64,000 nucleotides of DNA from Phaffia rhodozyma. Its lineage: Eukaryota; Basidiomycota; Tremellomycetes; Cystofilobasidiales; Mrakiaceae. A program made the translations under genes and the position numbers. This document shows positions 15,801 to 27,800 of the stretch, piece by piece. Position 1 is the first letter of the stretch. Each line of letters starts with the position of its first letter. The stretch spans positions 699,501 to 763,500 of the forward strand of contig JACGZH010000003.1 in the NCBI GenBank assembly GCA_014706385.1, read 5' to 3'. The notes under the pieces are model-generated. The model had not been told where the DNA came from and searched no databases. It saw only the letters and a list, made by a program, of their open reading frames with translations.

Positions 15801-17880
15801 GAAGGTCAAACGGTAAAGCATCTGCAGATCGAAGACAGGACCTTCATCTTAGTAGGCGCTACGTTGGGATCAATTGAATTGTTGGTGGACTATCTGAAGT
15901 TAATTGTCAACATCGAGCTTATCACGACGGATGTGATGTCCAAAGTGACCGAGTACCTTAAAGTACGTCTCCTTTTTTACTCTTCTAAACCCCGCTCATT
16001 AGGGGCGTATTTCGCTCATCCTCATCTGTTTTGATCGACTTTGCTCTCTATCGAAAAAGTCTTTCAATTCTCGAACTTGTCAAGTTGTGCTGGGAGCTGG
16101 TGCGATGCGATCAGCCGGATTGAAGAATATTACTGCAAAACACTTGGGTCAGTCCATTGTTGTTTTGTTCCTACATAGTCATCAGATAATACTTACTCCA
16201 ATCCATTTTACTCATCCCTGTTTATCTTAGCTCTTGCCTCACAATCCCTCTCCGTCATGGTCGCCCTGATTCCATACATTCGAGAAACGATTCGACGTCA
16301 TTTAAGCGCAAAGCAGGCGGTGATGCTCATTGAGTTCGACAAGTTGAAACGGGTCAGTACATCATCAACATACTTTCTCTCCTCGTCTCAGTTGACTCAT
16401 GATCAATCTTTACATCGCCTGACAACGCTGTAACCTTTATTTTTGAAGGATTTCCAAGAGCATCAGTATGAGATACACGCCAAGCTGGTAGCCATTATGG
16501 GCGATCGTCTCGCAATTCATATAAAAACCTTCCGTGTATGTCCTATCTAAGTGTCACTTCAGAATGATTCGTCCCAATCATGTTCACTAACGGTCTTCGT
16601 CAAATTTGGTCTACTGCTGCATAGGAAATTGATTGGGAGGTTGCATCGAAACGCCCCTCTAGTCCTAACGAGTATGCAGAACTTTTGGTTAAGGAGACAT
16701 CTCAGCTTCACAAAATTCTTTCGAGATACTTGCCCGATCAGACAGTAGAGGTCCGGATTTCTTTCCTTCTGTCTTATGTTTTTTTTTAATTCTTGAATCG
16801 AATCCGGCAACTGACGCGCATGTGTGTTTTCTTTCTCTTGAACAGAGCGTCTTGTCCCAAGTGTTTGCTTCCATCAATCATGAGCTTTCCAGTGCTTATG
16901 CTGATGTGATACTCAAGAGTGATGAAGCCAAGAGCAGGTGCGTTTTCATCACAACATGTTTCTCCCCAAAATCTCATTTGTTAATCTGCTTATCTCTTCC
17001 AATGATTGAGGGCAGAATGCTTCAAGATGCCAACTACCTAGTCGCCAAACTTTCGGCTCTCAACAAAGTCAATCCGATCCTTCCGATCCTACCAAATCTT
17101 GTCAAAGATAAATCTGTTCCTCGTCGACCTGTGGGAGCAAGCATGAAGAATCTTATGCGCCGGGTGAGCAGTAACCGAAACGGTCCCGCATCTGCGGACG
17201 AGGCATCCGCTCAGGATGACGAGTCGAAAGACAAGGATAACGAGAATGAAAACGAAAATGACGACGAAGATAGTCCTCTTGGAGGTGAAGATAAAATTCG
17301 GAAGGATCTCGATACAAGGATACTAGGCAGGGACCTTGTTCGTTCGGATTCAGTCTCCAACATTCTAGGAACACCGTCGCCTGCAGTAACGCCTTTGCCG
17401 AAAGAACAACTATTGGTAGATAGTACCCCTGAAGGGGTCTTAGCTCCTGTGATAACCGAGGGCAACCAACCAGATAAGGTTTCACTTGAGTCTGGTGATG
17501 GATCGAACTCAGGAGAAATCTCTACTCTTGCAGGTGAACCGTCAAGCTTGCCGGATCCGCCCACGGAATCGACGACGAAGGAGAACGAGACAACTGCAAC
17601 CGATATTGTGTCACCGGTTTCTTCTCTAAGCAGCCAGACGGAGTTAACACAGGTTGTAGATCCCGATTCGGAAATAGGAACTGAGGAGTCATCCGCCAAT
17701 CGGGAACTATCTGAAGTGATCTCTCCAGAGGTTCCAGCAGAAACTTCTGAGGAAGCACAAACGCTCTCCGATATTCCGCCTTCCGAGAGTTTGAACTCCC
17801 ATCTCACTTCTCCGATTGAAGAACCATCGTCATCGCTGAAGGAGGATAATCAAGTTGGTGAAAAAGAGCCTAAAATTTGA
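12824..17880 (+). CDS. VPS54: Vacuolar protein sorting protein 54, GARP tethering complex
   Basis: Subunit of the Golgi-associated retrograde protein complex, which tethers endosome-derived vesicles at the trans-Golgi. Thirteen exons sum to 3966 bases (1321 residues), starting at the ATG at 12824. The Ser/Pro-rich N-terminus leads into the Vps54 coiled-coil region (VFQEKLSGYLDVVEQHL and following, near residue 310). The conserved C-terminal region is clear: CQVVLGAGAMRSAGLKNIT, KHLALASQSLSVMVALIPYI, LIEFDKLKRDFQEHQYEIHA and KLSALNKVNP. After the last conserved block the protein continues for about 250 residues of acidic and Ser/Thr/Glu-rich sequence, starting with a DNENENENDDED run near 17235. 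Such an extension is absent from animal Vps54. It is convergent with ALG2. Confidence 0.93.
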
Positions 17881-18351
17881 AGAGGTGGAAGCGTCTGCGC
17901 TTCAACCAAAACAGGATTAAATCATGATTGTCGGGTTGATATTCTTGAGGAGACATCCTTGTAGTGTTGAACTCTTCTTACATACGACCGATTCATGTAT
18001 TGATGTATCGATATGATTTTTTCTTTTGGAAGATGAGTACTGAATATGAACATCATCCAAATTAAGCAGAAATTAGACATGGGCTAGAAACTGTGTTCTC
18101 GATCATGTGAATAGGTGTCAGTGACGGCGTCATCAGCGTCGGCAGCAAAATGAGCAGCATGAAGACTATGGATGGTTAGTCTGATCATATTGATGCCTCC
18201 TATGTGGCCACTGAGGTATTTTATAGTAAAACGAGTACATGTACCCCTCATGGTTGCGAACACGTATACAAAGTACCTCCGAGATGATCGTCTGAATGAG
18301 CTTATGGTATCAAAAGAACAAAGACATGAACGCTGACTTCTATAGAACTAC
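17881..18351. other. Convergent 3' region between VPS54 and ALG2
   Basis: About 470 AT-richer bases between two stop codons. No reading frame with coding character, tRNA or repeat was seen. It is best read as two 3' untranslated regions. Confidence 0.6.
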
Positions 18352-20268
18352 TCATGATAAAGCCCATGCTGCGAACAGGACTCCCAGACTGGCCGCTCCA
18401 ATCCAAGCCAAATTACTAACTGGACCCATCTCTTCAGCCTGCCTGCAAGCCTCCTCTAGCCGGAAACCCATTCCTTTGATATCAAACAGCTCCTTCGTCC
18501 TTTTCGATCCGCTTTCTCCCAACAGTTTTCTCTCAGCAGGCTTCATCAAAACAAGCTTCGCCAGTGCTTTCGCCCATTGAGCGCCTTCCGCTGGTCGCAG
18601 GAGGCCTGTGCCGGTCTCCCCCTGGGAAGCATCAGCTAGGTCGACTACGGTCTCTGTTGGTCCGCCACTGTTGACGGCAAGGACGGGAAGCTTGCATGCC
18701 ATTGCCTCAATCGGGCCGATTCCAAAATGTTCGTTCGAAGGTGTGTAGAGGAAAGCGCGGGTGGAAGGCGACAGCAGGAGAGCTGTCCGTTGGATATTGC
18801 TGAAGTTCAGCACAAACAACACCTGAGTCTCCACAGGAGGAGGCTTCAACGTCAACTCGGAAACGACATGATAGGTAAGCGAGTAGGATACGCAAAGCGC
18901 TTTGAGGTTGTTGAGTGTCTGGACGTTATCCTGGACACTAGTGTCATATCCACCTTTTTCAACAAAAGCATGGGTTTGGGTCAGCTCTCCAGGCATCTGC
19001 GGAAGACGCTCATCTTGAGACATGACTTGAAGACTTACCTGCTAAGACTAGCCGCAAATTCGAGAATGTTTGGTCGTCCACTAATCCTTCTTTTGTCAAT
19101 CGCGCGAAGGCCTCGATTGCTAACGCAGCGTTCTTCTTCCCCTCAAATCGGTTCAAAGAAACTAGCGTGGGCCGATCACTATCAAAACCAAAACGAGGAC
19201 GCAATCAATAATCTGACTCAAGATGAGTCGGATCAGGTCAGCATAGGAATCTTGCTCACGATAGAACCATCTGCGCGTCGGATGAATTTTCTTGTTTAGG
19301 GGTCAGAGGTGTGAAAGCGGAGGTATCGATAGTAGGATATACGACTCGAGGAAGTTGCTTCAATGAGGAGAACGCCTTGAGGCACACCTTGGACGTATAG
19401 ATCGAGTTCGCAAGAATGACATCGGCTTGGCCTGTTGTAGAGAAGGGCACGTTGAACGAGCTTCCAAATCAAGTGCATCAGAAATAAAACAGTTGATGCT
19501 TACAAGTAGTGAACTCCTCCAACAAGTCCAAAGGCAACCGGTAGCAGCTTTTAATCAAACTTCTCAGGCCAGTCGACTCCTTCTTTCGAGGACCTTCCTC
19601 GCCAGGAGTCAGGTCCCATTCGCCGCTGAGCAACTTGTCGGGAAAGTGACAGTAAAACACGACTCTTGTACGCAGAAAATATCTCAACAAAGGTACGCAG
19701 ATGGATAGTTGGTCGACAAAGAAAACGTCGAACGCGCGAAGCTCAGGTATAGGCTGGAGAGATACCGGAATAGGAAGTAGGGATAATAGGAGCAGAAGGG
19801 TAAGGTGAAGCTGGCGAAGTATAGCGAAGATTATGTGGAGAGAGTTGAAGATTGAGCGAGGGAGTGTATTTCCCAAGACGTGGACTTTAAGAGTACCTGT
19901 AGCGAGGATGAGGAGTTGTGCGTTGGTTTCGATGTTTCATAGACACACAGAGATATCGGACTTACCGTCTCTGGTCTCGTCGAAACATCTCGTTGGATCA
20001 TGTCTGGATGTAAAGATCTCGACAGAGTGACCTCTATCTTGCAAAGAGGTGGCGGCATCAACCACCAGTCTTTCGGCCCCTCCTGATATGAATTTACCAG
20101 AAAGAAAGAACACGATAAGTGAACTTGATGGATGGAGACGGAAGAAGGAAAGGCAGAAACAGACAACGACGCACCGATTCCAAGGTCTGGATGGATGAAA
20201 CCAATCCTCATGGAGGGAAGTCCTGTCGCGTTCTTATCCGGTGGGTTGATTGGCGTCTGCGAGCTCAT
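18352..20268 (-). CDS. ALG2: GDP-Man:Man(1)GlcNAc(2)-PP-dolichol mannosyltransferase
   Basis: ER-membrane enzyme that adds the alpha-1,3 and alpha-1,6 mannoses to the growing dolichol-linked oligosaccharide for N-glycosylation. The start codon ATG is at 20268. The N-terminus reads MRIGFIHPDLGIGGAERLVV, a GT-B donor-fold start. The middle has a hydrophobic segment (LTLLLLLSLLPIPV), FVDQLSICVPLLR and VVFYCHFPDKLLS, then QADVILANSIYTSKVCLKAF. The GT4-family E-x7-E motif is EHFGIGPIEAMACKLPVLAV near 18700. The protein ends with a single hydrophobic helix (WIGAASLGVLFAAWALS), a probable membrane anchor. Several short introns interrupt it. Family and step are clear from these blocks. Confidence 0.94.
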
Positions 20269-20457
20269 CAATCTGGGAAGAAAGACCGAAATTGACGGAT
20301 GGGATGATGGTTTGATGGTTAAAAACGGTCATCAGCATCATCAGTTAATCCTGTTGGCTTCTTTTTCTTACTACGCCCAAAAAGGAAGAGAGATCTTTCA
20401 GCATCCGACGACGACGAAAAAGAACACGCCATCAACACACATCGCATTCATTCCACA

Positions 20458-21594
20458 ATGAGCTCTGGTAACATACGAAGGATTCAGAAGGTGAACTAAA
20501 GTCGAGTCCAGAGTAGTGCAGGTCTTGAAACTGATGTGCGAAACTCTCCATCTTGGTTTATGACTTTGCGCATAGGAACTCGCCGAGGTTCACAACTCGA
20601 CAGGCCTACAAGCAATCCGGGTAGAAACTGACGACGAGAACGTCCTTTTTTGGAAAGCATCTATACAAGGACCAGTAAGCGTTCTTCTCTATCTTTTCAG
20701 ATCATGAGAGATGAGATAGATCTAAGGACCATTAATATGATGTGATTCGGTGGGATCATGTTCATTCATCTCAGGACTCGGGACCTTACCAAAGCGGGGT
20801 CTTTGACCTAAACGTCTCTTTTCCCCCGGACTATCCTTTCAAAGGTATGACCTCGCCTGATCAGTCTCCGAAGTCTTAGTATTCAAAACAAATGTTGATC
20901 TGAAATCTCGTCTTTGCGGTGTGCGTCTGTGTGTTGCATACATCTAGCTCCGCTTGTCAGTTTCACATCTATCGACAGGCCTCCTTGTCTAGACATGAAT
21001 TATTTTGCTGAAATTATACGTTCTCTCCTTATTCTCTCGTCGGCTGAGATATAGATCAAGTTCACGACAAGAATCTACCATCCTAATGTTGACGATGAGG
21101 GCAACATTTGCGTTGGTCTCTTGAAACAAGACGCTTGGAAACCAGCGACCAAGATGGCCACCGGTAAGCTATATCGTTTGATATTCTCTCCGCTTGTTTC
21201 TCAGCCTTCGTCATTATTCACCTGAGTTTGGTTTTATCAATCCCTACCTCTTTCTACAGTCCTTCTAAGTATATATAACCTTCTCTCGGAACCCAATCCT
21301 GATGATCCGTTAGTCGCCAGCGTACGTCAAAATCATCCTTCTCTTTGACTGCCCTTTTGAGAGCTTTCAATATCCGACGAAAGCGCTTATGGTGTCTCTC
21401 TTTTTTGGACTATCAGGTGGCTGAGCTTTACAAGACGAATCGGAAAGAATTTGACGCAAATGCCAGAGCATATGTACAAAAGGTAACCGTCCTTACACAC
21501 CGCTCTCTTTTATCTGGAATGAACTGACGTGCTCTTCCTTTTGCGCTGGTTGCTTGCGCTCTCTTCGCACATCTAGTACGCTGTTCGAAAATGA
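20458..21594 (+). CDS. Ubiquitin-conjugating enzyme E2, class I
   Basis: Accepts ubiquitin from E1 on its catalytic cysteine and passes it to substrates through E3 ligases. The spliced protein begins MSSGNIRRIQKELAEVH, runs through FPPDYPFKAPLIKFTTRIYH, has the active-site block NVDDEGNICVGLL with the catalytic Cys, then LLSIYNLLSEPNPDDPLV, and ends AYVQKYAVRK at 21594. It is essentially only the UBC fold, about 150 residues. An 8-base exon (CTCCGCTT at 20948-20955) is required to keep frame between PFK and IKFTTR. The sequence does not match Ubc4/5 closely enough (LLKQDAWKPATKM rather than the Ubc4 form) for me to assign a gene symbol. It is tandem-adjacent to ALG2, divergent in orientation, and 192 bases from the end of the next gene. 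Confidence 0.92.
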
Positions 21595-21786
21595 ACGACA
21601 CAGAGGAAGAACGAAACAAGCAGGAAATACATACGTACTTTTGGTGAACAGATAGCATGCTTTCTTTTAAAAAATCTCAACTTGTAAATGGTCTTGGACT
21701 CGATGGAGTATCATTCCTGCCAATCCTTTGACACATAAACTCAATCACTGGTTCCGTCGTTCATTTTATCTGGAATTCGTCATATA

Positions 21787-24497
21787 TCACGCTTCCGATG
21801 CAGATGCTTTTTCTTTTATCTCCTTCACCGCCATCGGAAACCCAACCTCGATATCGGGATCCTTCAAATCGTACAAAGTTCCTCTTTCTCTGGATGGGAA
21901 CAAATTCAACGACGATCGTCTCTTTATCTGTCTCCTTGACACGGTCTCCAATCTATCAAGTGTGGCGAATCTTTCGTTCAAGAGAGTTTCCGGATCGAAG
22001 GATTCGCCTACGGGCTCCAACGTCGGCTCGAGCTCGTACGTCAGTCGTTCGGCCAAGAACACGGCGTAGTCGTTGACTCTGGAACCAATCGTCGGTCCGG
22101 CCGGGTCATTGATCATAGGGAGGATTGACGAAAGCGGGGTATCGATCGAGTTCCCAGGAGTGTTGTACAGATTTCGAAGGTTCATCAGGTCGGCACGGGC
22201 GGTCTCGATTTGAGCAAGTGGGATGAAAGCTCGGACGTCTCGTTTGTAGATCATGATCTCGTGTTTGATCGCCTCGAGTAACCGCTCGAGCGAAACATCG
22301 GCCTCCTTCCTTGGCTTGGCGTCTGTTCAAGGTGAACGGAGGAGATAACAAAGGCGTTAGAAATTGAACTTGAGAATTATCACCGACGTGACACGTTGAT
22401 GAGGGAATCGAAGAAAGTGAAGGAAATAAAGATGCAAAGCAAGTACGTACCATCTTGGAGCTTAGGCTTTCGGGTGGCAAGGTCCTCATCTATTTGAAGT
22501 GCCTCGATTGCCAACTCGACGATCCGCTGATCGGCCTCTAACGAAATCCTATATAACCTGGCCTCTTCATCCGCCCAGGCCAAAATATCCCAAATTTCTC
22601 TAGCGTTCCGTCCGCCGTTCTTGAGGTCTTTTCGGAGATACGTCAGCCAAAAGAACCACTTCATCCTGGCTCTTCCCTGATGAGGCTTTAGCGTTCGAAG
22701 AAGGTGTTGTCTACTCTGAGCTTTTTCGACAGGAAGAGTGGCCAATTTCACGAGTGTAGCCATCTGACTCTGTCGGTCAGTGTAGTGAGAGGCCAGCGCA
22801 TTTAAGAGATGATGTTTGATCAAGGGGATGTAGGCCGATCGGTTTGGATCGTTGATCGGTCCTTGGAGAAGGGCCGACACTGCTCGCTCAGTCAAGTTTA
22901 TACTCGGGTCTGGGAAAGAGGTTTGGGGACGCGTTTGGTTTATCGTGGTGAGCGACTGTGGAAGGTTGTTCATATAAGCTCTCGCTGTCGTTGGGGGTAA
23001 AGCAGGCATGAAAATGAGGTCGTCTTTTTTAATGTACCGGGGTCTATAGTGTTGAGAAGATTCCCAGTCCAGGCCTCTGAAATCAGGGTTCTCAGGAGCA
23101 GGTAATCTGTAGTTGAAAGTCTCCCACATGCTCAACGCCTTCCAGTATTCGCCTCGCATGTTGAGGAGATGAATCAGACTGTTCATTCCCCGCTTAGTGA
23201 GCCCTCGTTGAAGTGATCCGTCATCGGACTCGACTCGCTTGAGCCATTCCTCTGGCACGGCATCCGGGGTGTCCAGGTCAACACCATAGCCATATCTGGC
23301 GAGCACATTGAAGGCATCCCAGTCGCCAGCGATGGAGAACAACTGGCAGGCGTAGTCGATAGTGGGCTTTGATAGTGTGACGGCCGGGGAATTCTCCTGA
23401 AGCTCTCGCATGATCTCCGACACAAGTGGCGGGACAGAGGCTAGCGCGGTATCAAAAGAGGCAATCATCTCTTCCTGTCGAAGAATCTTGCCCTCAACCT
23501 GCTGGTATCTGGTCATCCATTCGACGATCGCTTTAAGTCGGATAGTGAATGAATCAGAAGACGGAGGGATGTCTCTGGCGACCATTGAGCGATAGACTGC
23601 CTCGGTCGACTTGACATAGCCAGCATTTGCAAAGTGACGCATGATGAAATGGTAATCCTTCCTGTTGGGGACGATTCCGATCTGGATTTGATCTTTGAGA
23701 ACTTGATGAAGACGTTCTTCATATCCTGTTCGGAGGTAACCGGTAAGATGCCGGCGGTGTTTTCGGGAGTAGAAATGGGAAGCTGTCGACTTAGGAGGGA
23801 CGACCGACCGAAGGATATCCGACCAGACAGCAGGAGGTATGTCGGCCTTGTTAGGAATATCTTTATACAAGTCCCATGCTCCGTTTGAACGGTTTACTTC
23901 AGCCAGGGAGAAAACTATCCGGGAGTGCGCTCTGGGAGATTTGAGGTGTTCAAGAAGAGATTTGAGAGCCGGGTGGGCGTTTTTTATTGTAGACGATGTA
24001 TCAGAGTGTGATTCGGGAGTTGCAAAGGGTGTCCGGGTCGTCGGCAAGACTGGCAAGGCGAACGCTGCAGCTACTCCGGCACGAAGGACGCAAGAGAAAG
24101 GCAGAGAGAGAGAGAGAAGAGGAGGAGAAAGACAGTGAAGAGAAGGAAGAGATCAGAAGGCTAATCTTCTTCATTGGCTGGCTGGTGATACTATTGAAAA
24201 AGGGGACACAGCAAAAACACAGGACAAACCACTATTTATCCAGTCCTTGTCGTCGACTGTCACCTTTTCCAGCAGCTCTTTGACGTCATCTACTTCCCCT
24301 TGCTGAATGTCTTCGTCTGCGGGTATGACTGGATCGAGAACGGCAGTAGACTTGGTTCCAAAGATGATGTTTGATACCTGAGGACGAGCAGCAGGCGCTC
24401 TAGGAGCGGGCCGAGATACGGACGGTTTGTGAGGACGGACGGTTCTTCCTGTGACGGAAGCGGCCTGCACCAAGCAAGCCCGACTGGCTTTCAGCAT
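21787..24497 (-). CDS. PPR-like, probably mitochondrial protein
   Basis: No specific orthologue recognised. The start exon (ATG at 24497) encodes a basic leader, MLKASRACLVQAASVTGRTV, rich in Arg/Ser/Ala and free of acidic residues, as in mitochondrial presequences. An intron of about 150 bases near 24225-24085 joins it to a long exon (about 24080-22455) of helical pairs resembling pentatricopeptide repeats, for example VPNRKDYHFIMRHFANAGYV and TIDYACQLFSIAGDWDAFNV. A last exon ends at 21787. The long exon has no usable ATG near its own start, which supports the joined model, though the exact donor (GTGGTT) is weak. It is divergent from another helical-repeat gene across a 388-base promoter. 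A role in mitochondrial RNA maturation or translation is inference from the fold and leader. Confidence 0.7.
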
Positions 24498-24885
24498 AGC
24501 TGGGAAGTGAGAGAGAAGGACGAGTGTCCGAAGAGTGAGTCGAGAAGGAAACTGTTGCGGTCGGTCGACGTCAAAAGAAAGAAAGATGAGAGAAAGAACG
24601 GAGAGGGAGCAAGAGAAAGAGAAGTGTAATCGATCACGTGATTTGAGTAAACCGGCTCGAACCGGTACTGATAACGGCGGTTCGATCCGGTTCCGATCGT
24701 AACCACCAACGGATCGAATCTTTCGTTCAAGCCGTCTTACGTCTCTTCCTTCTTCTTTCTTATCCACCTCCAAACGACGATACCTTGTTTGCTCTACTCG
24801 CTCTACCTGGTTCGCTAGCTCCAATCGCTACTGCATGCATCCTGGCTGCCAGTCAGCCTAGATCTTGATTGACTCTCGCTCCGAA
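24498..24885. promoter_or_regulatory. Divergent promoter between two PPR-like genes, with TCACGTGA
   Basis: A 388-base spacer between two start codons. A perfect TCACGTGA palindrome lies at 24634-24641, 137 bases from one ATG and 245 from the other. A cluster of CCGGTT/AACCGG-type inverted motifs follows at about 24650-24690. Shared control of the two genes is inference. Confidence 0.45.
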
Positions 24886-27800
24886 ATGAAGAGATCCGTA
24901 GTCACTACACCCAAATCGAGTCTCTCCCGTCGGCCAGGACCACCACCTCCAGGTTGGCTCACTCAGAGTAAGAGAAAGCTCGCAGGGTTGTCTTTTAGCA
25001 ACGTGAGTTCGCTCTTTCTACTGTATATCTTCTTTTGATCTGTATGTGCTTCTGTCTGGATCTCGTTTGTTCGATCGATCGATGCCACACTCTGGACAAT
25101 GAAGATCAAATTTAGAATCCTCTGTCGCGAGGATCCCTCGGGCGAAATTACATCCATCCTATTCGTCTCTCGCCTATGCGCAATATGCTCCACTCTGCTA
25201 CCTCCCTCCGATTGAGCAATATCTGACCAGTGTTTCCTCACGAATTGTTGGATTTTAGTTCAAGTCAGCACCATCATATGATGATCACCTCTTCTGCACA
25301 TCTACCTCTCATCTGGCATCCCCACTATCGAACCCATTACTCCCTCCGACCTCTCTAGCGTTCGAAAACCAGGCATGGCTCCAAACGGGTCCCGATCCTC
25401 GCATGCTTGACGTCAGAGCTCGGAAGTATGGCCTGGACAAAGACTTCCACGCTGCCCATTTTGCCCATGAAGGCATTGAGGTATGGGATTTATTAGGACG
25501 GAAAGCTCTGTCAACAGCCCCTCCGTTACCACCTCCGATCCGTTCAGAATCGGTCAAGCCTTTAACAACCAACCACCCGATGACATCCCAAGGTGCGAGA
25601 ACCGGCAAACGAACTGAACGTGAGGTCAGAGACCTTAAAGCCCAGTCGGTGTCTACCTTCACTGCGTCTTCTTGTGAGTTGATCTGCATCTGCTATTTCA
25701 GTAATTACTTCACTGTCTTCTGTTGGTGCTGATTCGGTGCAATTTTACTTGTGTCAACTAGCCATATCTGATTTGCCCGGGACAAGTCCGTCAAGATATC
25801 AGCCTTTGTCCTCAAACCATCCGTTACATTCATCCGTCGAGCCACATCCACCTTCCATCCCCATTTCCTCTTCATTAGATATACCTGCTCGTCAACCCCC
25901 AACTGCATCAATAGACTCTCTCTCACCTGCATCGACCCCTGACGCCATCCCATCAATACAAGCATCATCATCAACATCATCTCTATCACCTTCGCATATT
26001 CCCGATGTTTTACCAGAATTGGCATCTCACACTACAACACGCTCTTCCAAAAGTTTACCACATCTCCAAACCACTCTTCCTTCCACTCCTGATCCACTTA
26101 CTCATACATCTTCCGTGGGTCGTTCGACAAGAACAAAGCGGAGTACAAGAAAGAGTCCTGCTAACGGTAAGCTCGTTTCTTCTTCCATCGATCGCTACTG
26201 CTAGTTTCAACAATACTCAAGCTCACGCCTTTATAAAACCTTGGCTGGTATCTGTCGTTCAGATCTGACGAGTCCACAGAGTGACCTGTTCAGGATTGCT
26301 CTTAGTGGCGCGACTTCACCCACACCACCTGTCCCGCCACGATCCACACATATTTCTGACACGAAACATTACTTTAACCAACGAATCCGACCGCCACTTA
26401 GAAAAAAGCTTTCTCACATATCTCTTCCGCCTACAACCGCATCGCTTGCCGACCTTCAGTACATTCTTCCAGCTTCCGCAGAAAATAAAGCACCTGTCGA
26501 TCAGTCTCATTCATCCTCTTCGGCTGGAAAGGCTATCCGACAATACTGCCTGGAGGATAAGACAGCAGAAGCCATCCGTCTGTTTGAAAAAGTTTATCCT
26601 GGTCATAGCCCCTCCATGTCCTCTTCTTACTCCCTTGCCTCTTCTCAACCTAGCAGTAGTCAGCAGCCGTCGATCAACCTCTACCTATTCATCATCAACG
26701 CCCTTATTCGAACCAATCAACATGCTTTGGCTCAAGGCTGGATGTCTCTGACCACTTCTAAGCAGGGCGCCGAGTACAGTACAGAAACCTACTTGGCCCT
26801 TTTCCGATTGTTCACCTGGAGTAGAGACCATGCTGCCGCTCATGAGCTTTACAACCGGATGATGGCGCTTCGTTCGAACCCGCTAGAAGACAAGACGTTC
26901 GCTAGGACAGTGATGCGGTTTCTCATGCGTGCCGGGCCGGCAGAGAAGGATAGTTCGATCAGTTGGTATTGGCTTCGAGAAATGCAGGCCAAGGAGATTC
27001 CTATCGGGTTCGAAGAGTGGACTATCATCCTCCGTGCGCACGCGTATGCCTCCGAGTTGGACCACGTCCAATCTGTTTGGAGGCTTGCTCGAGAGACTGC
27101 TCCGATCTCGAAAGATTCACCCATAAAGGAAAGAGTGGATTACACTAGGTTCCTCACAACCTACCTAGACGCTCACCGAAGGATGGGAGGGTCTTGGGAG
27201 GAGCTCAGAGAGCTGGCCAGGGAGTTTTTGGCGGATAGAGCTGTGATCCCGGATGGTTCTCTCAATCTGTCGCTAATGAGGGCAGCCTGCAAGAGTGGGT
27301 TCCTCGATGACGCTCGGCAAATCATGAAGATCATGGAGGACAGAGCTGGGATCGCCCCGGACAGCAGACATTTCACCACACTCATCGTAGAGTTGATCAA
27401 CCCGAACCTTCCACCGCAGCCCGGAGCGTCGAAAGCGGTCGCCGCTTTGCCTCTGACAAAGTCGGCTGTCGAGAAGCCGCTGAGTGGGTCTCAGCGCGTG
27501 AAGCGAACTGCTCGACAGTTGTCCCGAGAGATCTTTGCGCTTATCGGAGAGATGCAAGCCAGACATCTGTCTCTAGAATACCCGGTGTACATCAACATTA
27601 TCCGGTATCTGTCCTCCGACGTGTCGACTAAGCCAAAAGCGATCGAATTATGCCGCCGGTTGATCAGTACGCTTCCTGGCCCAGGCGAAGGTTGGTCGAC
27701 TGAGAACAAATGGGCCAAACGGTGGTCAATCAACTCGCCTGATCCCGTCACTGGGATATTTACCGAGCTTGTCAATGCTTACGCCGCTCAGACTCAACCA

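Noticed and set aside
24096..24125. AGAGAG repeat as a regulatory GAGA element
   Set aside because: It falls within the pyrimidine tract (on the minus strand) of the intron of the minus-strand PPR-like gene, so splicing explains it.
25070..25085. GATC/CGAT short repeat as a mobile-element footprint
   Set aside because: Only four units, inside an intron, with no flanking duplication or inverted ends.
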